Assembly: GCA_963748385.1 (NCBI GenBank) | Contig: CAVVIQ010000020.1 | Span: 248,001-312,000, forward strand | Source: Rhodoblastus sp963748385 | Lineage (GTDB): Bacteria; Pseudomonadota; Alphaproteobacteria; Rhizobiales; Beijerinckiaceae | Length of the DNA stretch: 64,000 nt | Direction of reading: 5' to 3' | Part shown: piece by piece, positions 9,124 through 18,815 of the stretch | Numbering within the stretch: position 1 is the first letter of the stretch | Layout: each line of letters starts with the position of its first letter | The notes under the pieces: model-generated | Told to the model about the DNA's origin: nothing | Databases searched by the model: none | Seen by the model: the letters and a program-made list of their open reading frames with translations, nothing else | Position numbers and translations under genes: made by a program

Positions 9124-10830
9124 TTACGACCTCTGGCGGCTTGAATATGTCGAGACCGCTTTCACCATCGCGGCGAGATCAATGGGCTTGGCAAGGAAAT
9201 CATCCATCCCCGCCGCCAAGGCCGCGCCCCTGTCGTCCTCCGAGACGTTAGCCGTCAACGCAACGATCCGCACAGGTTCGGCGCCATCCCGCTTTTCCGC
9301 CGAACGAATTTGACGGGTGGCCGCCAGGCCATCGAGCCCGGGCATGCGCATGTCCATGATGATGGCGTCAAACTTGCCGATATTCGCACAAGCGATGGCG
9401 ACCGCTTCGACGCCATCGCGAGCCCTTGTCATCCGGGCGCCCAATTGCGTCAATCGCCGCTCCACGAGAAGTGCGTTGACGTCGTTGTCCTCGGCCAGAA
9501 GGATCGCCCAGTCCTTCAGCGGCTTCGGGATAGTTGACTGCGCGCCTGCGGCGTCCCGTAGGCGTTCGTCTTCGCTCGGCCCTTTCAATCGGGAGTAAAG
9601 TGAGCTGAGACGCACCGGTTTAACCAACCAGCCATCGAAATCCTTCACCAAGGCGTCGCCGAAAGCCCGCCTCTCAAACGGAGAAAAAAGGACCAGATTT
9701 CGCCGCGCGCCGCTGGTCCGCGCCGCCATGGCGAGGCGTTGGGTCGCCCGCTCCCCCAACGCGCAGTCGATGATGGCAAGATCGGGCGCGTGTTGACCAA
9801 GATATTCCATTGCTGCCGCTTCGCCATGGATCTGATCGACGTGGGCGCCCAGTTCCACCAGGCGCCGTGCCAGAAACGGACCGCCGAATGGCGAATCGGC
9901 GATTACCATCGCTGTTTTGCCCACGAGATCCGAAGAAATGTGCTCGGAGTCCGCAACGGGCTCGGCTTCGGTCAGAGCGATTTCAAAGGCGAATGACGAG
10001 CCTTTGGGCCCCGAACGATCCAGGACCAACTCGCTGCCCATCAATTCCACAAGCGACTTCGAAATCGCAAGTCCGAGGCCAGTGCCTTCATGTTTGCGTG
10101 AAAATGAGCCGTCGGCTTGTTCAAACTCCTCGAAAATCGCCTCGCGGCGATCAGGGGGAACGCCCGGCCCGGTGTCACGGACCGAAAAACTGACCCGCCC
10201 TTTGCGCGGCGCTTTCAGAATGACGCCAACGCCGCCACGATCGGTGAATTTGATCGCATTTCCTGCAAGGTTCATCAGAATTTGGCGCAGACGATCCGGA
10301 TCTCCCGTCACGCGCCGAGGCACATCGAGATCGATGGCCGTCGCGATTTCAATTCCCTTTCCCTGCGCACGCGGCGCCAAAAGCTCCGCGACGCCCTCGA
10401 CAAGGGCGGGGAGATCAAAAACGACATTATTCAGCTCAAGTTTGCCGGCCTCGATTTTTGAGAAATCCAGGATCTGATTGATTAGTGACGACAGAGATTC
10501 CGCGGATAGACGAATTGTCCAGACATAGGAGGCCTGTTCGGCATTCAATTCCGTCGCAGTCAGGAGCTCCACCATACCCAGAATGCCGGTCAAGGGTGTG
10601 CGAACTTCGTGGCTGACCATCGCCAGAAATCGCGATTTCGCCTCATTCGCGGCCTCCGCCTTGCCGAGCGCATCGTTCGCCGCCTTCAATTCAGACGCCT
10701 TATGGCGGAGTTGTTCCCTGTCATTCTGCAACGCCTTTCGGGCGCGACGCTCCACCAGACCAAAGCCGGCCGCAGCGACCGCCGCGAGGACAGCGAAGAC
10801 CAGTGGAAGGCTCGTCGGGAATGAAACCAT
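9124..10830 (-). CDS. Hybrid sensor histidine kinase with two receiver domains
   Basis: A 568-residue signalling protein of unknown stimulus. From the ATG at 10830 it has one N-terminal membrane segment (about 7-25), a short coiled stretch, the HisKA domain with phospho-accepting histidine H74 in SHEVRTPLTG, an ATPase domain (motifs around NLAGNAIKFTD, DTGPGV and GTGLGLAIS), a first receiver-like domain and a second C-terminal receiver. The second receiver is complete, with MDMRMPG around its aspartate, LTAN and the late KP. The first is divergent, though an aspartate in LAIIDCALG and a KP pair remain. There is no sizeable periplasmic sensor domain. The comM gene lies just upstream; no partner regulator is adjacent. 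Confidence 0.87.
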   Translation of the reverse strand: MVSFPTSLPLVFAVLAAVAAAGFGLVERRARKALQNDREQLRHKASELKAANDALGKAEAANEAKSRFLAMVSHEVRTPLTGILGMVELLTATELNAEQASYVWTIRLSAESLSSLINQILDFSKIEAGKLELNNVVFDLPALVEGVAELLAPRAQGKGIEIATAIDLDVPRRVTGDPDRLRQILMNLAGNAIKFTDRGGVGVILKAPRKGRVSFSVRDTGPGVPPDRREAIFEEFEQADGSFSRKHEGTGLGLAISKSLVELMGSELVLDRSGPKGSSFAFEIALTEAEPVADSEHISSDLVGKTAMVIADSPFGGPFLARRLVELGAHVDQIHGEAAAMEYLGQHAPDLAIIDCALGERATQRLAMAARTSGARRNLVLFSPFERRAFGDALVKDFDGWLVKPVRLSSLYSRLKGPSEDERLRDAAGAQSTIPKPLKDWAILLAEDNDVNALLVERRLTQLGARMTRARDGVEAVAIACANIGKFDAIIMDMRMPGLDGLAATRQIRSAEKRDGAEPVRIVALTANVSEDDRGAALAAGMDDFLAKPIDLAAMVKAVSTYSSRQRS

Positions 10831-10921
10831 TGGGTCAACGGCTTTGCAACGACACGGGGGCAAATCGCCCGAGAGAGACGCCCTTCTATATATAAAGAGT
10901 GGCGCTGAATGTTTCGTTGCT

Positions 10922-12460
10922 TCACGGCGCCGCTTCGCGACGGTCACTCGCCAAACGATAGGACAAGGCTTCCGCGAGGTGAACGCGCGAAACATTCGGC
11001 GCGTTTTGCAAATCGGCGATCGTCCGCGCCAGTTTGAGCACGCGATGGAAGCCGCGCGCCGATAAACGCAGTTTTTCCGAAGCGGCTCGGATCAAATCCA
11101 ATCCGCTTTGATCGAGTCGAATAACCGCTTCGACCAATGCCGCCGGCGCGGCGGCGTTGCAGGCGATGTCGGGACGGCCGATCCGCTCGTAACGCTCCCG
11201 CTGAATTTCCCGCGCCGCCGCAACCCTTGCCGCGACTTCCGCCGAACCCTCCGACGGCGGCGGCAAAATCAGATCGGAAGCGCGGATCGCGGCAACCTCG
11301 AGATGGAGGTCGATCCGGTCCAACAACGGTCCCGACAGACGCGCCTGATAAGCTTGAGCGCAACGTTTAGGCTCGCCGCGACGGCAGGAATAGCCAGGCT
11401 CCAACGCATAGCCGCAGCGACAGGGATTCATGGCCGCCACGAGCTGGAAGCGCGCCGGATAAACGCAGCGATGGCTGGCGCGCGATATGGCGACCTCTCC
11501 GGCTTCGAGCGGCTGGCGCATCGCGTCAAGCGCCTGGGGCTGAAATTCGGGCAATTCATCCAGAAACAAGACGCCGTTATGGGCCAGAGAAATCTCGCCG
11601 GGCCGAGCATAAGGTCCGCCGCCGACCAGAGCCGCCATGGAGGCCGAATGGTGGGGCGCTCGAAAAGGGCGGCGGTCAGTCAGCCGCCCTCCCGCGAGCG
11701 CGCCGGCGACCGAATGGATCATGGAAACTTCAAGCAGTTCGCGCGGCGTCAAAGGCGGCAGAATTGATGGCAATCTTGCCGCCAACATGCTCTTGCCCGC
11801 GCCCGGCGGCCCGTTGAACAGAATGTTGTGCCCGCCCGCCGCCGCGATTTCCAAAGCGCGCTTGGCGCTTTCCTGACCCTTGATCTCGCGCAAATCCGGA
11901 AAGGCTCCCCCGGTTTCGCGGATCGCCGGCGTCGGGCGTGATATGACTTGCGTTCCTTTGAAGTGATTGGCCAGTTGCACAAGCGACCGCGGCGCGAGGA
12001 TCGGAATGTCGACGGAGGCCCAGGCCGCTTCCGGCCCGCAGTCGGCCGGACAAACTAGGCCCCGCCCCCGTGCGCTCGCGGCGACCGCCGCCGGCAGAAC
12101 GCCCGCAACAGGGCTGATCGAGCCGTCGAGAGCCAACTCGCCGAGGACGGTGAAGTCATCGAGCGCGTCGAACGGAATCGCGCCGATCGCGACCATGACG
12201 CCCAAAGCGATCGGAAGGTCGTAATGGCTGCCTTCCTTCGGCATATCGGCCGGCGCCAGATTCACCGTTATCCGTTTCGCAGGCAATGAAAGGCCGGACG
12301 CCACCAGGGCCGATCTCACCCGCTCCCTTGATTCCGCCACCGCCTTGTCGCCCAGTCCAACGACATTGAAGACGACGTTTCCGTTGGAGAGCTGAACCTG
12401 GACGTCCACGGGATGCGCCTCAATTCCCTGGAACGCCACGGTCGAAACCCTAACAACCAT
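10922..12460 (-). CDS. comM: YifB/ComM-family AAA+ ATPase
   Basis: A 512-residue member of the Mg-chelatase-like YifB/ComM family. In naturally competent bacteria ComM is a hexameric helicase that helps branch migration during transformation; in others its role is unclear. The N-terminal third is the Lon-protease-like fold domain (VQVQLSNGNVVFNVVGL region), followed by the AAA+ module with Walker A GPPGAGKS and Walker B FLDELPEF, a CRCGY zinc-finger-like stretch and the C-terminal Mg-chelatase-like helical domain. I use the ATG at 12460, giving the usual start MVVRVSTVAFQG; upstream ATGs add a poorly conserved leader. It diverges from the ABC permease gene. Confidence 0.9.
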   Translation of the reverse strand: MVVRVSTVAFQGIEAHPVDVQVQLSNGNVVFNVVGLGDKAVAESRERVRSALVASGLSLPAKRITVNLAPADMPKEGSHYDLPIALGVMVAIGAIPFDALDDFTVLGELALDGSISPVAGVLPAAVAASARGRGLVCPADCGPEAAWASVDIPILAPRSLVQLANHFKGTQVISRPTPAIRETGGAFPDLREIKGQESAKRALEIAAAGGHNILFNGPPGAGKSMLAARLPSILPPLTPRELLEVSMIHSVAGALAGGRLTDRRPFRAPHHSASMAALVGGGPYARPGEISLAHNGVLFLDELPEFQPQALDAMRQPLEAGEVAISRASHRCVYPARFQLVAAMNPCRCGYALEPGYSCRRGEPKRCAQAYQARLSGPLLDRIDLHLEVAAIRASDLILPPPSEGSAEVAARVAAAREIQRERYERIGRPDIACNAAAPAALVEAVIRLDQSGLDLIRAASEKLRLSARGFHRVLKLARTIADLQNAPNVSRVHLAEALSYRLASDRREAAP

Positions 12461-12766
12461 TTTCTGGCCTAACCCGTATTGCATTTTCATCAACGCCGCC
12501 GCGGACCTTATCATGAGGTCCGCTCGAGCTCATCTCGAATGACCACGGGTTAATGCCTCGCCCTGCGCCTTAATGTTCCGCGCGTAACAATTGGAGTGTT
12601 CAACCCTGAAACGAACAGCTTCACCGCCGGACAAAAATGTCACAGCTTTGTCATGCTCGATGCGGTAACGGGATGAAGTGGCGATCGAGTTCCGTCCCAA
12701 GTCACGCATAGGTCGAAAATCCGTCCAGGAATAGCGCCGTTGCCAAACGCTTCGCCCTCGACAGCC
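12461..12766. promoter_or_regulatory. Divergent intergenic region with inverted repeat between comM and the ABC operon
   Basis: About 300 bases between divergently transcribed comM and the ABC permease gene, so both promoters should lie here. The clearest element is a perfect inverted repeat, GCGGACCT at 12501-12508 and AGGTCCGC at 12516-12523, seven bases apart. It is close to the comM start and could be a regulator site or a hairpin in the comM leader. I see no small gene. Confidence 0.4.
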
Positions 12767-14470
12767 ATGGACCGCGCCTCCGCCCCGAATCTTTTCGATT
12801 TGGCGGCGCTCGCGCTCGTCATCGGGGCGCTCGTGGCCATACTTTACGGAGTCAAGCAAACCAACGCGCCGTTGACGGTTCTCAACGCGACGCCGATCAG
12901 CCTCGATCCGTCCCATTTGCCGGAATATGCGCTGCGAACGACGATCCGCATGCTGGCCGCGATGGCGGCGTCGCTGGTCTTCACCTTTGTCTATGCAACC
13001 GTTGCCGCGAAAAGCCGACGCGCGGAAATCGTTCTCATCCCGATTCTCGACATTCTTCAGTCAGTTCCGATCCTCGGCTTTTTGACCTTCACCGTCGTTT
13101 TTTTCATGAATCTGTTTCCGGGGCGCGTGCTCGGCGCCGAACTCGCCGCGGTTTTTGCGATTTTCACCAGCCAGGCCTGGAACATGGCCTTCAGCATGTA
13201 CCAGTCGCTCCGCACCGTCCCGAAAGACCTCGATGAGGCCGCCCGAAGCTTTCATTTGTCGTGGTGGCGGCGTTTCTGGCGTCTCGATGTTCCCTTCGCC
13301 ATGCCCGGGCTGGTCTGGAACATGATGATGTCGATGTCAGGCGGCTGGTTCTTCGTCGTCGCTTCCGAAGCGATCACCGTGGGCGATACGACCGTGACCC
13401 TGCCAGGAATCGGCGCCTATGTGGCCACAGCCATCAAACAGCAGGATCTCCTGGCCGTGGGCTATGCCGTGCTCACCATGCTCGCGGTCATCATCATTTA
13501 CGATCAGCTGCTTTTCCGACCGATGGTCGCCTGGGCCGACAAATTCCGTTTCGAGCAGACTGCTTCGGCCGAGGCGCCGACATCCTGGCTTCTCGACCTG
13601 TTCCGTCAGACCCGCTTTCTGCGCGCTCTGGCCCTCACCGTCGCCAAAGCTGCGGAATCGACGACCCGAATTCGCCTGCCGGTCCCGAAACTCCCGCGCG
13701 TGAAGTTCGAGTTGAACATTTCCCAACGGGTCATCGATACGGTCTGGATGAGCCTCATCTTCCTCGGCGCCGGATGGGCCGGATGGCAGGTGGTCAATTA
13801 CATTTTCGCCACCTTGCATTGGTCCGACGTTTTCACGGCGGTCATCGACGGCCTTTTCACTCTGCTGCGGGTGACTATCCTGATCGCCGTAGCTTCCGTC
13901 ATCTGGGTTCCGATCGGCGTCTGGATCGGCCTGCGCCCTTCGATCGCCGAAAAAGTTCAGCCGCTCGCACAATTCCTGGCGGCCTTTCCCGCCAATATTC
14001 TCTTCCCCGCCGCCGTCGTCCTGATCATCCGTTTCAACGCCAATCCCGACATCTGGTTGAGCCCACTGATGATCCTGGGCACGCAATGGTACATTCTGTT
14101 CAATGTCATCGCCGGCGCGTCGGCCTTTCCCGGCGACCTGAAGGAAGCCGCGCAAAATTTCCACATCACCGGCTGGAAATGGTGGCGTTACGTCATCCTG
14201 CCCGGGGTTTTCCCTTATTATATTACGGGCGCGATTACCGCATCCGGGGGATCCTGGAACGCGGCGATCGTCGCGGAAGTGGCGAACTGGGGGGACAAGA
14301 AATTGACCGCCGTCGGCCTCGGCGCCTATATCGCCAATGCGACCGACGCGGGCGATTTTCACCGCGTCGTCCTGGGCATCGCTGTCATGAGCGTCTTCGT
14401 CACCCTGTTCAACCGTCTGGTCTGGCGTCCGCTCTATGCCTTCGCCGAGAACCGGCTCAGCTTGGGTTAA
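12767..14470 (+). CDS. ABC transporter permease, two fused permease domains (NitT/TauT type)
   Basis: A 567-residue inner-membrane protein made of two consecutive binding-protein-dependent permease domains. Each half has an EAA-type loop that docks the ATPase: DEAARSFHLSWWRRF in the first half and KEAAQNFHITGWKWW in the second. The family handles nitrate, sulfonate, taurine or related oxyanions and organic ions. The ATG at 12767 is taken as the start. The next gene encodes the matching ATPase 21 bp downstream, so the two form an operon. No periplasmic binding protein is encoded in the window, so the substrate is unknown. Confidence 0.88.
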   Translation: MDRASAPNLFDLAALALVIGALVAILYGVKQTNAPLTVLNATPISLDPSHLPEYALRTTIRMLAAMAASLVFTFVYATVAAKSRRAEIVLIPILDILQSVPILGFLTFTVVFFMNLFPGRVLGAELAAVFAIFTSQAWNMAFSMYQSLRTVPKDLDEAARSFHLSWWRRFWRLDVPFAMPGLVWNMMMSMSGGWFFVVASEAITVGDTTVTLPGIGAYVATAIKQQDLLAVGYAVLTMLAVIIIYDQLLFRPMVAWADKFRFEQTASAEAPTSWLLDLFRQTRFLRALALTVAKAAESTTRIRLPVPKLPRVKFELNISQRVIDTVWMSLIFLGAGWAGWQVVNYIFATLHWSDVFTAVIDGLFTLLRVTILIAVASVIWVPIGVWIGLRPSIAEKVQPLAQFLAAFPANILFPAAVVLIIRFNANPDIWLSPLMILGTQWYILFNVIAGASAFPGDLKEAAQNFHITGWKWWRYVILPGVFPYYITGAITASGGSWNAAIVAEVANWGDKKLTAVGLGAYIANATDAGDFHRVVLGIAVMSVFVTLFNRLVWRPLYAFAENRLSLG

Positions 14471-14491
14471 GCTCGAAAATTGGAGACCGTC

Positions 14492-15811
14492 ATGCTCGAT
14501 GTCGCCAAAGCCGGGTCCGAATCCCCGCTTATCAATCTCAAGGACGTGAGTCGTAGCTTCGCCAAGGCGAATGGCGACAAGCTGGTGGTTCTGGAGAACG
14601 TCGATCTGACGATCAAGCCGGGAGAGATCGTTGGACTGCTGGGGCGGTCCGGCTCGGGCAAGTCCACCATGCTTCGGATCATTGCCGGATTGGTCAAGCC
14701 CTCGTCCGGCGCGGTCCTCTGCCGCGGCGAACCCATCGACGGCCCGCCGCGCGGCATCGCCATGGTCTTTCAATCCTTTGCTCTGTTCCCCTGGCTGACC
14801 GTTCTGGAAAATGTGGAGCTTGGGCTCGACGCGCTCCGCGTCGCCAAGGCCGAACAGCGCAAACGCGCGCTTGCGGCGATCGACCTGATCGGCCTCGACG
14901 GCTTCGAATCGGCTTTTCCCAAGGAATTGTCGGGCGGAATGCGTCAGCGCGTCGGTTTTGCGCGCGCCCTCGTCGTGCACCCCGACCTGCTGCTCATGGA
15001 TGAACCCTTTTCGGCGCTCGACGTGCTGACCGCGGAAACCCTGCGCACCGACATCATCGATCTCTGGATCGAAGGCCGGCTGCCGATGAAATCGGTGCTC
15101 ATGGTCACGCATAATATCGAGGAAGCCGTCCTGATGTGCGACCGCATCCTCGTCTTCTCGTCCAATCCAGGCAGGATCGCCTCGGAAATCAAGGTCGAGC
15201 TGCCCCATCCCCGCAACCGCCTCGACCCCCAGTTCCGCCAGCTGGTCGACAATATTTATGCCCGGATGACCCAGCGCAGCGAACCGCGTTCTTCGGCCAT
15301 CGAAGGCATACCGGGAACGGGCGTCGGCATGGTCCTTCATCCGATTTCGACCAACGTTCTCGCCGGCCTGATCGAAGCCGTCGCGGCGGCGCCGTTCAAT
15401 GGACGCGCTGACCTGCCGGTGCTGGCCGACAAACTCCAGATGGAGGCTGACGAACTTTTCCACATCGCTGAAGCGATACAGCTTTTGCGTTTTGGCGCGC
15501 TCAGCGAGGGCGATTTTTTGCTGTCGGACGCCGGCCGGACCTTCGCAGACCTTGACACGGACGCACGCAAGAAGCTGTTTTCACAGCATCTCCTGAACTA
15601 TGTGCCGATCATCAGCCTGATCCGGCGGGTTCTCGACGAACGGCCAACCCACGCGGCGCCTGCGGCGCGATTCCGCAACGAGCTCGAAGATTATATGTCC
15701 GAAGACTATGCCGAGCAGACCCTGAACACGGTCATATCGTGGGCGCGCTACGCCGAGCTTTTCGCCTATGACGAAATGTCGGAAATGTTCAGTCTCGAAA
15801 ATCCGAACTGA
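14492..15811 (+). CDS. ABC transporter ATPase with C-terminal AAA-associated domain (NitT/TauT type)
   Basis: A 439-residue ATP-binding partner of the preceding double permease. Residues about 10-250 are a standard ATPase with Walker A GRSGSGKST, Q-loop VFQSFALFPW, signature LSGGMRQR and Walker B LLLMDEPF. Beyond that lies a 120-residue C-terminal domain (from about residue 310) of the AAA-associated type found on some nitrate/sulfonate-class ATPases; it is probably regulatory. The ATG at 14492 has GGAG six bases upstream. The gene ends nine bases before the convergent mutS stop. Confidence 0.9.
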   Translation: MLDVAKAGSESPLINLKDVSRSFAKANGDKLVVLENVDLTIKPGEIVGLLGRSGSGKSTMLRIIAGLVKPSSGAVLCRGEPIDGPPRGIAMVFQSFALFPWLTVLENVELGLDALRVAKAEQRKRALAAIDLIGLDGFESAFPKELSGGMRQRVGFARALVVHPDLLLMDEPFSALDVLTAETLRTDIIDLWIEGRLPMKSVLMVTHNIEEAVLMCDRILVFSSNPGRIASEIKVELPHPRNRLDPQFRQLVDNIYARMTQRSEPRSSAIEGIPGTGVGMVLHPISTNVLAGLIEAVAAAPFNGRADLPVLADKLQMEADELFHIAEAIQLLRFGALSEGDFLLSDAGRTFADLDTDARKKLFSQHLLNYVPIISLIRRVLDERPTHAAPAARFRNELEDYMSEDYAEQTLNTVISWARYAELFAYDEMSEMFSLENPN

Positions 15812-15820
15812 CGCGGCAAT

Positions 15821-18589
15821 TCATTCGTCCGCTGCTTTTTTCAATGCGTAGAGCGCGTCAAGCGCCTGCCTCGGCGTCATTTCATCGGGATTGAGCACGT
15901 TGAGCGCCTCGCGGAGCGCGTCCGTCGGCGGCGCAGAGGCCGCTTCGCCGCGCGCAAACAAGGGAAGATCGGAAACCAGACGCTCCACCGGCGCGTTGCG
16001 GTCCGTTTGCTCCAGTTCCGCCAGAATTTGCCTTGCCCGTTTGATCACAGGCTTGGGCAGACCGGCGAGTTTGGCCACCTGTACGCCATAGGATCGGTCG
16101 GCCGCGCCACGGGCGACCTCGTGGAGAAAAACGACATCGCCGTTCCAGTCGGTGACGCGCATGCAGAGATTGACGAGCCTGGTCAGCCTTTGGCTCAAAT
16201 GGGTCAGCTCATGGAAATGGGTCGCAAACAGAGCGCGCGAGCGATTGAGCTCATGGAGATGCTCCATGACCGCCCAGGCGATCGAAAGGCCGTCGTAAGT
16301 CGCCGTTCCCCGGCCGATCTCGTCGAGAATGACCAGGGATTTCGGGGTCGCCTGATTGAGGATCGCCGCGGTTTCGACCATTTCCACCATGAATGTCGAG
16401 CGGCCGCGCGCGAGATCGTCCGAGGCGCCGACGCGCGAGAACAGACGATCGACCACGCCGATCTTGGCGGCCTTCGCCGGCACGAAGGAGCCCGTCTGCG
16501 CCAGGATCGCGATCAGAGCGTTCTGCCTCAGGAAGGTCGATTTGCCGGCCATATTCGGGCCGGTGACGACCGCGATCCTTCCGCCCGAAGCCGAAGGCGC
16601 CTTTTTGAACGGCCCGCTGAGTTCGCAATCATTCGGCACGAAGGTCTCGCCTCGCGACCGTAAAGCCGCCTCGACCACGGGATGGCGTCCTTCGACGATC
16701 TCGAAATCGAGACTGTCGTCGACCTGGGGACGAATCCAATCTGCCTGAACCGCGATTTCGGCGAGCGCGGCAAAGATGTCCACGGCGGCCAGCGCTTTTG
16801 CCGCCGCTTCGATCGCCGCCGCGGCGGCCCGAGTCCTTTCGGCGAAATCCTCGAACATTTTTTTTTCTACGGCGACGGCTTCATCAGCGGCATGAGCGAT
16901 TCGCCCCTCCAGTTCCACCAGTTCGTTGGTGCAAAACCGCATGGCGTCCGCCATGGTCTGGCGATGGATGAAGGTTTCGCTGAATGGCGGCCGCAAAAGC
17001 CTTTCGCCCTGGGCTTGTGGAACCTCGATGAAAAAGCCCAAAAAATTGTTCTGCTTGATCTTGAGCTGTTTGGTTTCCGCCAACTCGCAATAGCGGCCCT
17101 GCAAAGCCGCGACTACCCGCCGGCTTTCGTCGCGCAAGCTACGTGCTTCGTCGAGGTCGGGATTGAAGCCTGGCTGAATGAAGCCCCCGGATTTGCGATC
17201 AAGCGGCGGGTTGGGCTCAAGCGCCAAAGCCAAATCCTGCGCCAGACCGAGATCGAGGCCGGACAAGAAGCCAGCGGTGGACGAAAGGGGAGGCGGCGGA
17301 CCCGCTTCGAGCAAAACCCGCCCGCAATCGCGCGCGGTGAACAAGCCGTCTCGTAAAGCCGCGAGATCGCGCGGGCCGCCGCGATCGACCGCTAAACGCG
17401 CCAATGCGCGGGTCAGATCGGGAACGCCCTTCAGCCGCTCCCTTGTATCGGCGCGCAAATTCGGATCGGCGACGAAAAAAGCGACGGCGTCGTGCCGCGC
17501 AGCGATCTTGTCGAGGTCGAACAGTGGCGTGGCGAGCCAGGACGAGAGCATGCGCGCGCCGGCGGAAGTCATGGTGCGATCCAGGACGGAAATCAGCGCG
17601 CCCGATCTTGCCCCGGACATGGTGCGATGCAATTCAAGGCTTGCCCGCGTCGACGCGTCGATCTGGAGAAATCGGCCAGCGTCGGCATGACGCGGAAAGG
17701 CAAGTCGCGGACGTGACGATTTCTGCGTCCGTTCGATATAGGAGAGCGCCGCCGCGGCGGCGTGGATCTCTGCGCGCGTTAGCGCGCCGAAACCATCGAG
17801 CGTCGCGACGCCAAAATAGTCCTTCAGGCTTCGCTGCGCGATCTCGCCCTCTCCCGGCGCGCGCCCTAAAGGCGCAAGAGGAGCGTCGAAGTCATTCAAC
17901 AAGCGACAAAGGCCCTCATCGGCCAGAATCGAATCGGCGACGACGATTTCGCGAGGATCGAGCCGCGCCAGCAGCGCCGGCAATCCCTGAGCTTCGGTTT
18001 CGAACACGTCGAAATCGCCGGTCGAGATTTCGACCGCGGCGACGCCGAACAGCCAGTCGGCGGACGAATCGCGCTGGCGCACGAGCGCCACAAAAAGATT
18101 GGCCCGGCCAGGGTCCAGCAATTGGTCCTCGGTCAGCGTTCCCGGCGTCAGGATTCGCACGACGTCCCGGCGGACGATTGATTTAGCGCCACGCTTTCGC
18201 GCTTCGGCCGGGTCTTCGGTCTGTTCGCAGACCGCGACCCGATGCCCGGCAAGAATCAGGCGTTGCAGGTATTCTTCCGCCCGCTCGATCGGCACGCCGC
18301 ACATCGGAATGTCGTCGCCAAGGTGTTTGCCACGCTTGGTAAGAACGATCCCAAGGCGTTTTGACGCGATTTCCGCGTCTTCAAAAAACAGTTCGTAAAA
18401 ATCGCCCATCCGATAAAACAGAAGGCAATCCTTGTGCGCAGCCTTGATCCCCAGATATTGCGCCATCATCGGCGTAATGCGTTCGGCAGGCTGTTCAACC
18501 TCCTTGTCTTTCCGCCGTCCGGAAATCGCAGCGCGCGAAGCGGCGGCGGCGCTCGCGTTCTCCGCGTCCCCAAGGTTCTCGACGTCCAT
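15821..18589 (-). CDS. mutS: DNA mismatch repair protein MutS
   Basis: Recognises mismatches and recruits MutL. The protein of about 922 residues has the mismatch-reading F-x-E in GDFYELF near the N-terminus, the connector, lever and clamp domains in the middle, and the C-terminal ABC-type ATPase with Walker A TGPNMAGKST and the DEIGRGTATYDG segment. The start at 18589 (MDVENL) has GGGA upstream; an ATG eight codons earlier (18613) is also in frame. It diverges from maeB, an arrangement common in Rhizobiales, and converges with the ABC ATPase gene with only nine bases between the stops. Confidence 0.97.
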   Translation of the reverse strand: MDVENLGDAENASAAAASRAAISGRRKDKEVEQPAERITPMMAQYLGIKAAHKDCLLFYRMGDFYELFFEDAEIASKRLGIVLTKRGKHLGDDIPMCGVPIERAEEYLQRLILAGHRVAVCEQTEDPAEARKRGAKSIVRRDVVRILTPGTLTEDQLLDPGRANLFVALVRQRDSSADWLFGVAAVEISTGDFDVFETEAQGLPALLARLDPREIVVADSILADEGLCRLLNDFDAPLAPLGRAPGEGEIAQRSLKDYFGVATLDGFGALTRAEIHAAAAALSYIERTQKSSRPRLAFPRHADAGRFLQIDASTRASLELHRTMSGARSGALISVLDRTMTSAGARMLSSWLATPLFDLDKIAARHDAVAFFVADPNLRADTRERLKGVPDLTRALARLAVDRGGPRDLAALRDGLFTARDCGRVLLEAGPPPPLSSTAGFLSGLDLGLAQDLALALEPNPPLDRKSGGFIQPGFNPDLDEARSLRDESRRVVAALQGRYCELAETKQLKIKQNNFLGFFIEVPQAQGERLLRPPFSETFIHRQTMADAMRFCTNELVELEGRIAHAADEAVAVEKKMFEDFAERTRAAAAAIEAAAKALAAVDIFAALAEIAVQADWIRPQVDDSLDFEIVEGRHPVVEAALRSRGETFVPNDCELSGPFKKAPSASGGRIAVVTGPNMAGKSTFLRQNALIAILAQTGSFVPAKAAKIGVVDRLFSRVGASDDLARGRSTFMVEMVETAAILNQATPKSLVILDEIGRGTATYDGLSIAWAVMEHLHELNRSRALFATHFHELTHLSQRLTRLVNLCMRVTDWNGDVVFLHEVARGAADRSYGVQVAKLAGLPKPVIKRARQILAELEQTDRNAPVERLVSDLPLFARGEAASAPPTDALREALNVLNPDEMTPRQALDALYALKKAADE

Positions 18590-18815
18590 AAAATTCCCAA
18601 TTCCATTCCGCATGTGCGGACGCTAACAAAAGCGACGCCCTCCCGCACGCCGGATCGGCTATCTGAGCCGGATTTTGAACAGATCTCTTGAAGCCTTGGG
18701 GGCGATGTCGGCGAAAATCCTCCTCATTCGAAAGCAATGCTTGGCGCCGACGCCGTCGCGCGGCTAAGTTCCACGCTCGCTGAGAACCGACAAGACGAAC
18801 TCCAAGAGCTGATCA

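Noticed and set aside
13337..15463. 708-codon open frame on the minus strand opposite the ABC operon
   Set aside because: It is fully antisense to two clear transporter genes. Its sequence is rich in R, D, G and Q with no domain, as expected from GC-rich codon bias. Similar long antisense frames opposite maeB, purH and rsmB were dropped for the same reason.
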